Source: Verrucomicrobiota bacterium
GTDB taxonomy: Bacteria; Verrucomicrobiota; Verrucomicrobiia; Chthoniobacterales; Terrimicrobiaceae
NCBI GenBank assembly: GCA_018970255.1
Contig: JAGWWS010000010.1
Span: 1-64,000 of the forward strand
DNA: 64,000 bases
Direction of reading: 5' to 3'
Positions 53,307 through 62,336 of this stretch are shown here, in pieces. Both the position numbers and the translations under genes were made by a program. The notes beneath the pieces were generated by a model that worked only from the letters and a program-made list of their open reading frames with translations, searched no databases and was not told the origin of the DNA. Numbering within the stretch: the stretch's first letter is position 1; each line of letters begins with the position of its first letter.

Positions 53307-53833
53307 GTTTTCGGGAGGAGTGACATGGCGGCTTTGCGCGACGCGGGGATTTTTCCGCAATAGGTTTCGATTGCCGCCAGCGCGCAGGATTTTCCGTCCC
53401 CCACGCCGAGTAGGCGGGTGACCTCGTCCTCGAAAAATTCCATCGCGCGAAGCGTCGCCGGCTTGGAGCCCAGGTGCGACACCGCCCTGGCAAGCAGCCC
53501 GTAGATTTCCGGCGACGGTTCGCCGGGGTGCGTGATGAGGTCGACCAACTCGGCGAAATACCCGCAAAGGAAAACGCTCGCGGGCTCGGTGGAGCCGAAA
53601 GGTTCGATCAAGCGGACCTCGCGGAGCGCGTGCAGCGAGGACTTCCGGGAGCGTGCGAAGCCGATCTCCGCCCGGTGGAAAAGGTCGAGCCGCCCGGCAA
53701 ACGGACTCTCCGGCTTGCGGGCGGAGCGCGCCATGGCGCTGAGCTTGCCGTGCAAGGGGCTGAACCAAACGGTCAGCAGGCTCGTGTCGCTCCACGGCCT
53801 GCGGTTGATCAGGATGGCTTCGGTCTGCTCCAT
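53303..53833 (-). CDS. recO: DNA repair protein RecO, short form
   Basis: The 176-residue product begins with an OB-fold typical of RecO (EAILINRRPWSDTSLLTVWFSPLHGKL). It continues into a helical domain (LHALREVRLIEPFGS; PEIYGLLARAVSHLG). RecO loads RecA onto SSB-coated DNA. Usual RecO proteins have about 230-260 residues, and the cysteine zinc cluster is not seen here, so the C-terminal part is reduced. It lies 22 nt after serA and overlaps rlpA. Confidence 0.75.
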   Translation of the reverse strand: MEQTEAILINRRPWSDTSLLTVWFSPLHGKLSAMARSARKPESPFAGRLDLFHRAEIGFARSRKSSLHALREVRLIEPFGSTEPASVFLCGYFAELVDLITHPGEPSPEIYGLLARAVSHLGSKPATLRAMEFFEDEVTRLLGVGDGKSCALAAIETYCGKIPASRKAAMSLLPKT

Positions 53834-53855
53834 GGCGCAAACCGCGCGCGCCCGC

Positions 53856-55460
53856 TCAGAGCGAGATGACCCGCGCGCTGTGGATGTCGGGGTCCGCGGT
53901 GAACTTGGCGATCAAATCGGCGCCGGGCTGGCTGTCGAGGTTGAGGATCGTCAGAGCCCGCCCGCCCTGTTCGGTGCGGGAAAGGCTCATGCTGGCGATG
54001 TTCACATTGCCGGTGCCAAGGATCGTCCCGATGTGCCCGACGATGCCCGGGCGGTCGCGGTTCTCGAGCATCAGGACCACCCCGGACGGAGTGACCTCCA
54101 CGGAGCGGCCGTTGACGCGGACGATGCGGGGATCGTTCTTTGCGCCGAAAAATGTGCCGCCAACGGAAACCTTCTCCCCGCCGCTGAACACGGCGACATG
54201 CAGCCATTCGTTGAAATCGGTTTGCTCGCTGGAGCGGACTTCCTCGACATCGAGCCCGAGCGTGGAAGCCATGCTGCGGACATTGACGCTGTTCACCTCC
54301 TCGCCCCCGGCGTGTTTGAGGAAACCGGTGAGGATGGCGCGGCTGATGGCATCGACGGGCATTTCGACCGCCTTGCCGCCGTAGGTGATCACGATGCGGT
54401 CGTTCCGCTTCGGCGCGAGTTGGGCAACGAAACGCCCCATGCGGTCGCCGAGGGTGAGGTAGGGGCGGACCACCGCCGCGGTCTTCGCGTCGATGCTCGG
54501 CATGTTCACGGCGTTCCGGATTTCGCCCTCGAGGAGCGCGGCGCGGATCGCTTGGGCGATTTCGATGCCAACATTCTCCTGCGCTTCGGCCGTGCTGGCG
54601 CCGAGGTGGGGCGTGAAAACGATGTTCGGCGCGGAGCGGAGCGGGAATTCCGCCGGCGGGGGCTCGACTTCATACACATCAAGCGCGGCCGCCGCAACCT
54701 GCCCGCTCTTGAGGGCATCGCAAAGCGCGGACTCGTCGACCAATCCGCCCCGGGCGCAGTTCACGATCCGCACGCCCTTTTTGCAAAGCGCCAACCGGCG
54801 CGCGTCGAGCATGTGGCGCGTTTCGTCGGTCAGGGGCATGTGCATGGTGATGAAATCGGCGCGAGGCAGCAGCGAATCGATGTCCTCGGATAGTTCCACC
54901 TGAAGGCTGCGCGCCTTTGCAGTGGAGAGGTAGGGGTCGTAGGCGAGCACGCGCATTCCGAATGCCATCGCGCGGCGGGCGAGTTCGGTGCCGATGCGCC
55001 CCATGCCAAGGATGGCGAGCGATTTGTCGTAGAGTTCAACACCCTCGAATTTTTTCCGGTCCCAGCGGCCGGCTTTCATGCTGGCGTCCGCCTGCGGGAT
55101 GTTGCGGGCGATGCTCATGAGGAGCGAAAAGGCGTGCTCCGCCGTGGAAACGGTGTTGCCGCCCGGCGTGTTCATCACGATCACGCCGCGGCGCGTGGCC
55201 GCTTCGACATCGACATTGTCCACGCCAACGCCGGCGCGGCCGACGACCTTGAGGTTCGGCGCCGCCTCGAGGACGGCGGCGGTGACTTTTGTCTGGCTGC
55301 GGACGACCAGTGCGGAGAATTCCGGGATGATTTTCAGGATCTCGGCCTCGGGCAGGCCGGTTTTGACGACGACCTCCAATTGGCCGCCGGCGCCAAGTTC
55401 ATCGACGCCGCGTTGCGAGACAGGATCGGCCACAAGGACCTTCGGAGCGGAAAGGGACAT
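53856..55460 (-). CDS. serA: D-3-phosphoglycerate dehydrogenase (long form with ACT domain)
   Basis: The 534-residue product has the substrate and NAD-binding domains: VGRAGVGVDNVDVEAATRRG, LAILGMGRIGTELARRAMAFGM, NCARGGLVDESAL and PHLGASTAEAQENVG, the last with the catalytic His. An intervening domain precedes a C-terminal ACT domain (LMLENRDRPGIVGHIGTILG). It starts serine synthesis, and the ACT domain suggests serine feedback. glyA, 2.2 kb away on the other strand, uses its product. Confidence 0.96.
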   Translation of the reverse strand: MSLSAPKVLVADPVSQRGVDELGAGGQLEVVVKTGLPEAEILKIIPEFSALVVRSQTKVTAAVLEAAPNLKVVGRAGVGVDNVDVEAATRRGVIVMNTPGGNTVSTAEHAFSLLMSIARNIPQADASMKAGRWDRKKFEGVELYDKSLAILGMGRIGTELARRAMAFGMRVLAYDPYLSTAKARSLQVELSEDIDSLLPRADFITMHMPLTDETRHMLDARRLALCKKGVRIVNCARGGLVDESALCDALKSGQVAAAALDVYEVEPPPAEFPLRSAPNIVFTPHLGASTAEAQENVGIEIAQAIRAALLEGEIRNAVNMPSIDAKTAAVVRPYLTLGDRMGRFVAQLAPKRNDRIVITYGGKAVEMPVDAISRAILTGFLKHAGGEEVNSVNVRSMASTLGLDVEEVRSSEQTDFNEWLHVAVFSGGEKVSVGGTFFGAKNDPRIVRVNGRSVEVTPSGVVLMLENRDRPGIVGHIGTILGTGNVNIASMSLSRTEQGGRALTILNLDSQPGADLIAKFTADPDIHSARVISL

Positions 55461-55560
55461 TTCTGTTTTCGTTGGGATTTTCCCCGGCGGGGACTATCGT
55501 ATCCCGTGGTCGCCGGAGCCCTGTATTTAGGGAGAAACGGAGCCACCGGAAACAATTTTT

Positions 55561-56304
55561 ATGAAGTGGTCCTACCGCATCGCACGGATTTCGGGCATCG
55601 ACATCCGGATCCACCTGACCTTCCTGCTGCTCCCGCTTTTCTTCGGGCTGTCGGATTGGCAAAAGGGCGGTGCCGCAGCCGCGGCGGAATCGGTGGCATT
55701 CATCCTCGTGCTTTTCTTTTGCGTGTTGCTCCACGAACTCGGCCATGCGCTCGCCGGGCGCGTTTTTGGAATCCGCACGCCGGACATCACGCTGCTGCCG
55801 ATCGGCGGGGTGGCGCGCATGGAAAGGATTCCGTCCCACCCCATACAGGAACTCGCCATCGCCGTCGCGGGACCTGCGGTGAATGTGGTGATCGCGGGCA
55901 CCATTTGGGCGTCATTGGCGCTCAAGGGCGGTCCCGTCGCAGGCAACCATCTCGACGGGTTTCTCTCCGGCCTCGCAACCGTGAACATCGGATTGGTGGT
56001 GTTCAATTGCATCCCGGCGTTCCCGATGGACGGCGGGCGCGTGCTGCGGGCATTGCTCGCGATGAAGCTGCGGTATGTCACGGCCACGAAAGTGGCGGCG
56101 CGCATTGGGCAGGGAATTGCCATCCTTTTCGCGGCGGCGGGATTTTTCTGGAACCCGATGCTCGTCCTCGTGGCGGTTTTTGTTTTCAGCGGAGCACAAC
56201 AGGAACTCGATTTTGCCGTGGCGATGGAGCGCTTCATGGAGCGGCTCGCGGCCGAACAGGATGGCGGGGGCTTTGTCCTTGAGCCGCCGGAACGGCGTCC
56301 GTAG
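55561..56304 (+). CDS. M50/site-2-type membrane metalloprotease
   Basis: The 247-residue product has about six hydrophobic helices. It has the zinc motif HELGH (in LLHELGHALAGRVFGI) and the second motif FPMDGGRVLRALLAM, both expected of site-2 proteases. It likely cuts transmembrane substrates such as anti-sigma factors. No PDZ or CBS domain is visible, so it belongs to the small rhomboid-sized S2P group. Divergent from serA (100 nt); yebC follows 9 nt later. Confidence 0.88.
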   Translation: MKWSYRIARISGIDIRIHLTFLLLPLFFGLSDWQKGGAAAAAESVAFILVLFFCVLLHELGHALAGRVFGIRTPDITLLPIGGVARMERIPSHPIQELAIAVAGPAVNVVIAGTIWASLALKGGPVAGNHLDGFLSGLATVNIGLVVFNCIPAFPMDGGRVLRALLAMKLRYVTATKVAARIGQGIAILFAAAGFFWNPMLVLVAVFVFSGAQQELDFAVAMERFMERLAAEQDGGGFVLEPPERRP

Positions 56305-56313
56305 CCTCGCCGG

Positions 56314-57045
56314 ATGGGAAGACAGTGGCTCCACGCAAAACGCGAGGTCGCAAACCTCAAAAAGGGACAGGTCGTCGGCAAACTCGTGCGCGAAATCATG
56401 GTCGCGGCGAAAACCGGGGGCCCCGACCCCGAGGGAAATGCTCGGCTCGCGGCGGCGGTTGACAAGGCGCGCAAGGCGTCTGTCACACGGGATGTGATCG
56501 AACGCGCCGTGCGCAAGGGCTCCGGCACCGGCAACGAGAAACTCACCCTCGAGACCGTCGTCTTCGAAGGCTACGCCCCGCACAAGGTCCCGGTGATCGT
56601 GGAGGCGCTCACCGACAATGTGAACCGCACGGCACCGGAACTCCGCGTGCTTTTCAAAAAGGGCCAACTCGGCACCGCCGGCAGCAATAAGTTCCTCTTC
56701 GACCATGTGGGCATCGTGGAAGCCCACCACCCAGACCCGGGCATCGATGCCGAAGCGGCCGCCATCGAAGCCGGCGCCAACGATTTTTCACCCATCGCCC
56801 CCGGCGAAAACGACGATATTCCAGAGGGAACCGCCGGCGTGAAATTCCTCACCGAGCGCACGAACACGGCCGCCGTCTCGAAATGGCTCGCGCAAAACGG
56901 CTGGACCGTGGTGACCAGCGAACTCGGCCATGTGGCGAAGCAATTCCCCGATTTGAACGACCAACAGCGCGCGGAAGCAGGCGAGTTTTTGCAGGCCTTG
57001 GAGGACCACGACGATGTCCACCGGGTCTGGGCTGCGCTCCGGTAG
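56314..57045 (+). CDS. yebC: YebC/PmpR-family protein
   Basis: The 243-residue product has the YebC pattern: MGRQWLHAKREVANLKKGQ, REIMVAAKTGGPDPEGNARLAAAVDKARKA, IERAVRKGSGTG, FEGYAPHKVPVIVEALTDNVNRTAPELR and DVHRVWAAL. The family is annotated as transcriptional regulators, and recent work links it to translation of proline stretches. The start is one variant of the common MAGHSKW form (MGRQW). It ends 7 nt before the CCA-adding enzyme start. Confidence 0.93.
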   Translation: MGRQWLHAKREVANLKKGQVVGKLVREIMVAAKTGGPDPEGNARLAAAVDKARKASVTRDVIERAVRKGSGTGNEKLTLETVVFEGYAPHKVPVIVEALTDNVNRTAPELRVLFKKGQLGTAGSNKFLFDHVGIVEAHHPDPGIDAEAAAIEAGANDFSPIAPGENDDIPEGTAGVKFLTERTNTAAVSKWLAQNGWTVVTSELGHVAKQFPDLNDQQRAEAGEFLQALEDHDDVHRVWAALR

Positions 57046-57052
57046 GCCCCGC

Positions 57053-58369
57053 ATGGAATCCACGGCGACGCGGCTTGTGGGGCGCTTGCGCGCAGCGGGG
57101 CATGAAGCTTATTTCGCCGGGGGCTGTGTGCGCGACATGCTGCTCGGGCGCGAGGCGAAGGACTTCGACATCGCCACCAGCGCCCGCCCGGATCAAATCC
57201 AAGCGCTCTTTCCGCGCACGCTCGCGGTTGGCGCGGCCTTCGGGGTGGTCGTCGTGCTCGAGGACGGGATGGAATTCCAAGTTGCGACCTTCCGCTCGGA
57301 TGGCGCCTACCACGACGGGCGACACCCGGACTCGGTGGAGTTCGGGACCGCCGAGGGCGATGCCCTGCGCCGCGATTTCACGGTAAACGGGCTTTTCTAC
57401 GACCCCGTGGAAAAACGGGTCATCGACTTTGTCGGCGGCGAGTCGGACTTGCGGAAAAAAATCCTCCGCTGCATCGGCGACCCCGGGGCCAGGTTCACCG
57501 AGGACAAACTGCGCCTGCTCCGGTGCGTGCGGTTCTCGGCTTCGCTGGGTTTTGAAATCGACTCGCCGACCTGGTCTGCCCTTTGCCGGAAGGCGCCGGA
57601 GATCACCGTCGTCAGTGCCGAGCGAATCCGCGACGAGTTGGTGAAAATTTTTGCCCACCCTTCGCGCGTGGCGGGGTTCGACCTTCTCGACCGCTGCGGT
57701 CTTCTGAAGGTCCTGCTTCCCGAGATCGAAGGGCTGAAAGGCTGCGAGCAACCCGCGGATTTCCACCCCGAGGGCGATGTGTTCGTCCATACCAGGCTCA
57801 TGCTTTCGCTGCTGCCCGCGGAGGTTTCGGCGCCGCTGGTTTTTTCCGTGCTGCTGCACGATGCCGGCAAGCCCGCGGCTTTCCGCCGCGACGAAACCGG
57901 CCGCATCCGCTTCAACGGCCACGAGTCCATAAGCGCCGAAATCACAACCGCCGTTTTCCACCGCCTGCGCTTCTCGAATGCCGAAACGGCGGCGGCCGTG
58001 GCGATGGTCAAAAACCACATGTCCTTCAAGGATGTGAAAAACATGCGCGTCGCGACCCTCAAGCGCTTCCTCGCGCGGGAGACGATCGACGATGAACTCG
58101 AATTGCACCGCGTGGACTGCCTTGGCTCCCACGGTTTGTTGGACAACCTGGAATTCCTGCAGCAGAAGCGGACCGAGTTCTCCAGCGCCCCGCTCATCCC
58201 GCCACCGCTCATAACCGGCCGGGACTTGATCGAAGCTGGAATGAAACCGGGACCAGCCTTCAAAAAAATCCTCGATACGGTCCAGGCGCTGCAACTCGAA
58301 GGCACCCTGGATTCGAAGGAATCGGCCATCGCTTGGGTTGCTGCGAATGCGCAATCCGTGGATATTTGA
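57053..58369 (+). CDS. cca: CCA tRNA nucleotidyltransferase (with HD domain)
   Basis: The 438-residue product has the poly(A)-polymerase/CCA-enzyme head, FAGGCVRDMLLGREAKDFDIATSA, with the catalytic DxD. It continues with RRDFTVNGLFYD, EDKLRLLRCVRFSASLGFEID and an HD-type domain (VLLHDAGKP). It adds or repairs CCA ends. That fits the tRNA-Pro here, which lacks an encoded CCA, whereas the CAT tRNA has it encoded. It might instead be a poly(A) polymerase, which cannot be separated by eye. ATG 57053 gives the conventional start. Confidence 0.87.
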   Translation: MESTATRLVGRLRAAGHEAYFAGGCVRDMLLGREAKDFDIATSARPDQIQALFPRTLAVGAAFGVVVVLEDGMEFQVATFRSDGAYHDGRHPDSVEFGTAEGDALRRDFTVNGLFYDPVEKRVIDFVGGESDLRKKILRCIGDPGARFTEDKLRLLRCVRFSASLGFEIDSPTWSALCRKAPEITVVSAERIRDELVKIFAHPSRVAGFDLLDRCGLLKVLLPEIEGLKGCEQPADFHPEGDVFVHTRLMLSLLPAEVSAPLVFSVLLHDAGKPAAFRRDETGRIRFNGHESISAEITTAVFHRLRFSNAETAAAVAMVKNHMSFKDVKNMRVATLKRFLARETIDDELELHRVDCLGSHGLLDNLEFLQQKRTEFSSAPLIPPPLITGRDLIEAGMKPGPAFKKILDTVQALQLEGTLDSKESAIAWVAANAQSVDI

Positions 58370-58372
58370 CCG

Positions 58373-59254
58373 GTGATTCTCAAACGCCCAATTCACGTCG
58401 CGCGCTCCGGCCGAATCCTCGGCGAGTTCTCCTCGAGTGATTTGGCCGCGATGCTCGAGTCGACCGAGCTTTTGCCGAGCGATCTTTGCTACATCGAGCA
58501 CGAAAATCTCTGGGTGCCCGTAGCCGATTATGTTGCGGCAAGTTCGTTGCCAAAGTTCCAACCGCCGCCAACCGCCGAAGCCGAGGAGAAGGAAGACGAG
58601 GTTTCGGTATTCATGACCTTGTTTTCCACGCCGACCATGATTCTGCTCGGCTGGGTTTTATTTTTGGTCGTCTGCGCAGTTGGAGTCGGACTCGGGGTGA
58701 AAATTTATTCGCTGACAAATGAGGTCTCTCGCGCTGAGGCAGAAGCCAAATCCCTCCAGCACCGACTCCAGACTCAAGAACAAGAATATCGGGAGCTGTT
58801 GACCAAAAAAGAAACCGGCGAGGATCCGTCCACGCTGCGGGGCAAAGTCATTCTCCAAAGTGAAAACGGCGAACCGATTCTCATGCCCGATTTTGTTCTC
58901 CGGCTCTATCCGCGCCAAACGATTCAGGCACACCTGCAATCCTACAGCGCAGAGCTCTCAGCCCTGAACCAGACTGAGAATCAGGAAGTGCTGGCGCAGG
59001 TTCTCAACACACTTCCACCGCCATTAGCCGAAACATCGACAAATGCGATCGGGGAATACGAGTTCTCTTTGCCTGATGATTCAGAATACGTGATTCACAG
59101 CAGCATGAGCATTCCAACCGGGGACAAGTCCCGAGTTTTACTTTGGTTCCTCGGTGTGTCGAAGGGTGACGCGATCGGTTTGCCAGTCAATGTTACGGAT
59201 TGGAATCGCGTCGGGAATTACACTCCGGAGTTGATGATCGTGCCGGGGCGTTAG
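58373..59254 (+). CDS. GYF-like domain membrane protein
   Basis: The 293-residue product starts at GTG 58373. Residues 1-52 resemble the GYF_2 domain (RSGRILGEFSSSDLAAMLES; ENLWVPVADYV). An acidic linker, a transmembrane helix near 85-110 (MILLGWVLFLVVCAVGVGLG), a coiled coil (about 112-145) and a soluble domain follow. I do not recognise the last part. The gene is less G+C-rich than cca. Its 3' end overlaps the convergent PAP2 gene by 62 nt. Confidence 0.6.
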   Translation: MILKRPIHVARSGRILGEFSSSDLAAMLESTELLPSDLCYIEHENLWVPVADYVAASSLPKFQPPPTAEAEEKEDEVSVFMTLFSTPTMILLGWVLFLVVCAVGVGLGVKIYSLTNEVSRAEAEAKSLQHRLQTQEQEYRELLTKKETGEDPSTLRGKVILQSENGEPILMPDFVLRLYPRQTIQAHLQSYSAELSALNQTENQEVLAQVLNTLPPPLAETSTNAIGEYEFSLPDDSEYVIHSSMSIPTGDKSRVLLWFLGVSKGDAIGLPVNVTDWNRVGNYTPELMIVPGR

Positions 59255-59900
59255 GCTCTGGGCCGCCCCACCTGCGAGCGAATCGCCAAACAAACCATCC
59301 GACGATCAACGCAATGGTGATCGAAACCGTGACATCCGAGGGATGATGAGCACCAATCGCGATACTCGACCAGGCCACAGCTATCGCACCAGCGAGCACA
59401 ATAACTCCCCACGCGGGCGACGCGTAGACAAACACCGAAGCGAAGCCGAATGCCGTCGCTGTGTGACCTGACGGAAAGGAGTTGTATGCAGGCACACCGA
59501 CGAGCAAGCGCCCCTCGTGCCAAGGACCATAAAAACCCTGCTCGATTTTCGGACTCTCTCGAGGGCGCGTTCGACCAGTGGTTAAACGCGAGGCGTTGGC
59601 GACGATTCCAGCCAGAGTAGAGGCAAGCATCGCCGCCAAAATGATGCGGCTCCACCTGTTGTTTCGACGTGCTCGGGCAATGATGTATGCAATGGCGGCG
59701 GCTACCATCATCGGCGGCCAATCGCCCCACTCGCGGATGAAACCGTGCATTTTTCTCTCGGCCGACTTGCCCCACTCCGGCCCTTGCTCGGCCACAATGT
59801 GTTGTCGGATCGGCCAGTCCCAACGAAATGCAAAAACGGAGACGATCGAACCAATCACCAGAATCAAGAGCGGGACTCGAAATTCGCGGAGCCGATTCAT
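59193..59900 (-). CDS. PAP2-family membrane phosphatase
   Basis: The 235-residue product has about five or six hydrophobic helices and the PAP2 motifs: TTGRTRP region (motif 1), YNSFPSGHTATAFG (motif 2) and IGAHHPSDVTVS (motif 3). The arginine usual in motif 3 is replaced by serine (WSSIAIGAHH), so activity is uncertain. Family members dephosphorylate lipid phosphates such as undecaprenyl pyrophosphate. ATG 59900 overlaps the hemB stop by 4 nt, and the 3' end overlaps the convergent GYF-like gene. Confidence 0.8.
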   Translation of the reverse strand: MNRLREFRVPLLILVIGSIVSVFAFRWDWPIRQHIVAEQGPEWGKSAERKMHGFIREWGDWPPMMVAAAIAYIIARARRNNRWSRIILAAMLASTLAGIVANASRLTTGRTRPRESPKIEQGFYGPWHEGRLLVGVPAYNSFPSGHTATAFGFASVFVYASPAWGVIVLAGAIAVAWSSIAIGAHHPSDVTVSITIALIVGWFVWRFARRWGGPEPNAPARSSTPECNSRRDSNP

Positions 59901-60892
59901 TTGATTGAGAGGTCCGCTGCAAACTCCGCCGCGAAATATGTCAGGATGAAATCCGCGCCCGCCCGCTTGATGGCAGCCAGGGATTCATCGCGTGCTTTGC
60001 GCAGGTCCAGCCAGCCGCGTTCGGCAGCGGCATGGATTTGAGCGTATTCGCCGCTGACCTGGTAGGCGGCGAGCGGAACCTCAAATTTGTCCGCCACGGT
60101 GCGGATCACATCGAGGTAAGGCCCGGCGGGTTTGACCATCACGGCATCGGCGCCCTGTTCGATATCCAGCGCCACCTCGCGCAGCGCCTCGCGCGAATTC
60201 GCGGAATCCATCTGGTATGTGGACTTGTCGATCGAATCGCCACCGGTCTTGCTGCCCACCGCATCGCGGAAAGGACCGTAAAACGCCGAACGGTATTTGG
60301 CGGCATAGGAAAGAATCGCGGTTTGTTGGAAGCCCGCCCTGTCGAGCGCACCGCGGATCTCCCCCACCCTCCCGTCCATCATGTCGGAGGGCGCCACGAT
60401 ATCCGCACCCGCCTCCGCCTCGAGCAACGCCAAACGGCAAAGCGCATCGACCGTGGAATCGTTTTCGACCACGGACCCATCTTTCGAAAGGAGCCCGTCA
60501 TGCCCGTGGTCCGTGTAAGGATCGAGGGCGACATCGGAAACAACAGCCAACTCCGGAAAGCGCGATTTGACCGCCCGAAGCGCGGTAAAAAGCAGATTGT
60601 CCACAGCGAATGCATGGGTGCCCGCAGCGTCTTTTTTTTGTTGTTCGATGCATGGGAACAATGCCACCGCCGGGATTCCCAACCCGCAAGCCCGCTCGCA
60701 GGCGCGGAGAAGCGAATCGATCGAAAGGCGCGAAACCCCTGGCATCGATTCCACCGCATGGTCGCCCGCTGCGCCATGCACGAACAGCGGCCAAACGAGG
60801 TCGCCCGGCAAAACCTCCGTTTCGCGCACCAAGCGCCGGATTGCATTCGTCCGCCTTAAGCGCCTCGGTCGGTGCACCAATGGAAACTCCAT
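59897..60892 (-). CDS. hemB: Delta-aminolevulinic acid dehydratase
   Basis: The 331-residue product has the HemB core: RRLRRTNAIRRLVRETEVLPGDLVWPLFV, SDVALDPYTDHGHDGLL, ALLEAEAGADIVAPSDMMDGRV, and MVKPAGPYLDVIR with the Schiff-base lysine. It joins two ALA molecules to porphobilinogen. It feeds hemC at 46751, about 13 kb away. ATG 60892 is chosen as the conventional start; the open frame extends upstream only by chance. Confidence 0.95.
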   Translation of the reverse strand: MEFPLVHRPRRLRRTNAIRRLVRETEVLPGDLVWPLFVHGAAGDHAVESMPGVSRLSIDSLLRACERACGLGIPAVALFPCIEQQKKDAAGTHAFAVDNLLFTALRAVKSRFPELAVVSDVALDPYTDHGHDGLLSKDGSVVENDSTVDALCRLALLEAEAGADIVAPSDMMDGRVGEIRGALDRAGFQQTAILSYAAKYRSAFYGPFRDAVGSKTGGDSIDKSTYQMDSANSREALREVALDIEQGADAVMVKPAGPYLDVIRTVADKFEVPLAAYQVSGEYAQIHAAAERGWLDLRKARDESLAAIKRAGADFILTYFAAEFAADLSIK

Positions 60893-60986
60893 GCCGGCGA
60901 GAGTGCTGGCGCCTGCGTTTTGCGTCAAGCCGCGCACTCCCTTGCCCGACTTGCCGCGGCGCATTCGCACTGGTAACCACGGGTGC

Positions 60987-61436
60987 ATGAAACACGCCCT
61001 CCGCCCCGTCGCACTCGCCGCCGCCGTCATCCTCTCCGGTTGCCTCTCCTCGAACATCTCGTCCTCCGGGGGCATCGGCGCCGTCACAGTCAAAGATACG
61101 AATCCCAACGCCGTCATCTCCGCGGCGCAGGATGTTTTTGCGCAAAAAGGCTACACGCTCTCCGGTTCGGACTACCCCGATTCGGTCTCCTTCGACAAAC
61201 CCGCCGGCGGATTCGGCAATGCGATGTGGGGCAGCTACGGCGACCCCCAAACGATCCGCGTCAAACTCGCCCTTGTCCCCGTCCCCGGAACATCCGACAT
61301 CCGGATCCAGCCCAGCGTGTATTCGGTCGGCGACGCGGGCGAGGCAGGTTTCGACGACGAGCGCCCACTGATTGGGCTGTGGAACGCGGAGTTCGCCCCG
61401 ATGCTCGGGCGCATCGCGCAACAAGCGGGCGGATAG
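60987..61436 (+). CDS. Putative lipoprotein
   Basis: The 149-residue product has a signal and lipobox LSGC (Cys19). A small alpha/beta domain follows: ISAAQDVFAQKGYTLSGSDYPDSVSFDKPAGG and IRVKLALVPVPGTSDIRIQPSVYSVGD. I do not recognise the family. The start ATG 60987 fits the signal peptide. It is divergent from hemB (about 95 nt between starts) and converges on the potB gene. Confidence 0.65.
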   Translation: MKHALRPVALAAAVILSGCLSSNISSSGGIGAVTVKDTNPNAVISAAQDVFAQKGYTLSGSDYPDSVSFDKPAGGFGNAMWGSYGDPQTIRVKLALVPVPGTSDIRIQPSVYSVGDAGEAGFDDERPLIGLWNAEFAPMLGRIAQQAGG

Positions 61437-61445
61437 CCGCGCCCC

Positions 61446-62333
61446 TCAGGCGTTTTCCTCGCGGTGCTTCCGCGTGAGCCAGAGAGCCAGGATGAAAATC
61501 AAAAGCAGCAGCGTCCCCAGCGCCGCGCCGAACGGTTGGTTCCGACCGGAAGTGAATTGCTTGAAAATCACCTCGCCGATCGTGGGGTTCGTCCCGCCGC
61601 CCATGAGGGTCGTGATGGCAAACATGGCGATCGACGGCACAAAAACGAGCATCGCCCCTGCGGCAATCCCCGGACGCGTGAGCGGAATGATCACCTGCGA
61701 AAACGCCCGTAGCGGACCTGCGCCGAGGTCGTATGCCGCCTCGATCATCGCATTGTCCAGCTTCTCCACGCTTGTGTAGATCGGCAGGATCATGAAGGGC
61801 AAAAAATTGTAAACCAGCCCGAGGACAATCGCGAAAGGCGTGTAAAGGAGAGCCACGGGTTGCGAGATAAATCCCGCATTCAAAAGCATGCTGTTCACCA
61901 AACCCTCCTTGCTCAGGATCGTGATCCACGCGTAGGTGCGGATCAGGAAGCTCGTCCAAAACGGCACCATCACGAGCATCAGGAGGAGCGACCGCCAGCG
62001 CGGCGGCGCACGCCCGATCGTGTAGGCGACAGGATACCCCACAGCCATGCAGATGACAGTCGTCAGAAAGGCATACCAAACGGAAACGAGCAGGACTTTG
62101 AGCCAAAGCCAGTCGAACGCCCGCACATAGTTCTCCGTGGTGAAAATCCAAACAATTCGCCCCAGGGCATCCCTCTCCGCGAAGCTCACCGCCACGAGCA
62201 TCACGGTGGGCGCAACGACAAAAAGAACCAGCCAAGCCAGCAACGGCGCCAGGACGAGCCATGCGAAAAGCCCCGGCGCACGCCGGTAGTTTTGCGCATC
62301 GTTCGCCCCGGGAGCCGCTGCCAGCCCAGCCAT
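61446..62333 (-). CDS. potB: Spermidine/putrescine-type ABC transporter permease PotB
   Basis: The 295-residue product has six helices and the permease signature EAAYDLGAGPLRAFSQVIIPLTRPGI (EAA loop). It also has WTSFLIRTYAWITIL and NFLPFMILPIYTSVEKLDN, both typical of PotB. It forms a heterodimer with PotC in the inner membrane. It starts 3 nt after potD, so the unit runs potC-potD-potB in the minus direction. Substrate is assigned from family and potD. Confidence 0.9.
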   Translation of the reverse strand: MAGLAAAPGANDAQNYRRAPGLFAWLVLAPLLAWLVLFVVAPTVMLVAVSFAERDALGRIVWIFTTENYVRAFDWLWLKVLLVSVWYAFLTTVICMAVGYPVAYTIGRAPPRWRSLLLMLVMVPFWTSFLIRTYAWITILSKEGLVNSMLLNAGFISQPVALLYTPFAIVLGLVYNFLPFMILPIYTSVEKLDNAMIEAAYDLGAGPLRAFSQVIIPLTRPGIAAGAMLVFVPSIAMFAITTLMGGGTNPTIGEVIFKQFTSGRNQPFGAALGTLLLLIFILALWLTRKHREENA

Positions 62334-62336
62334 CGG

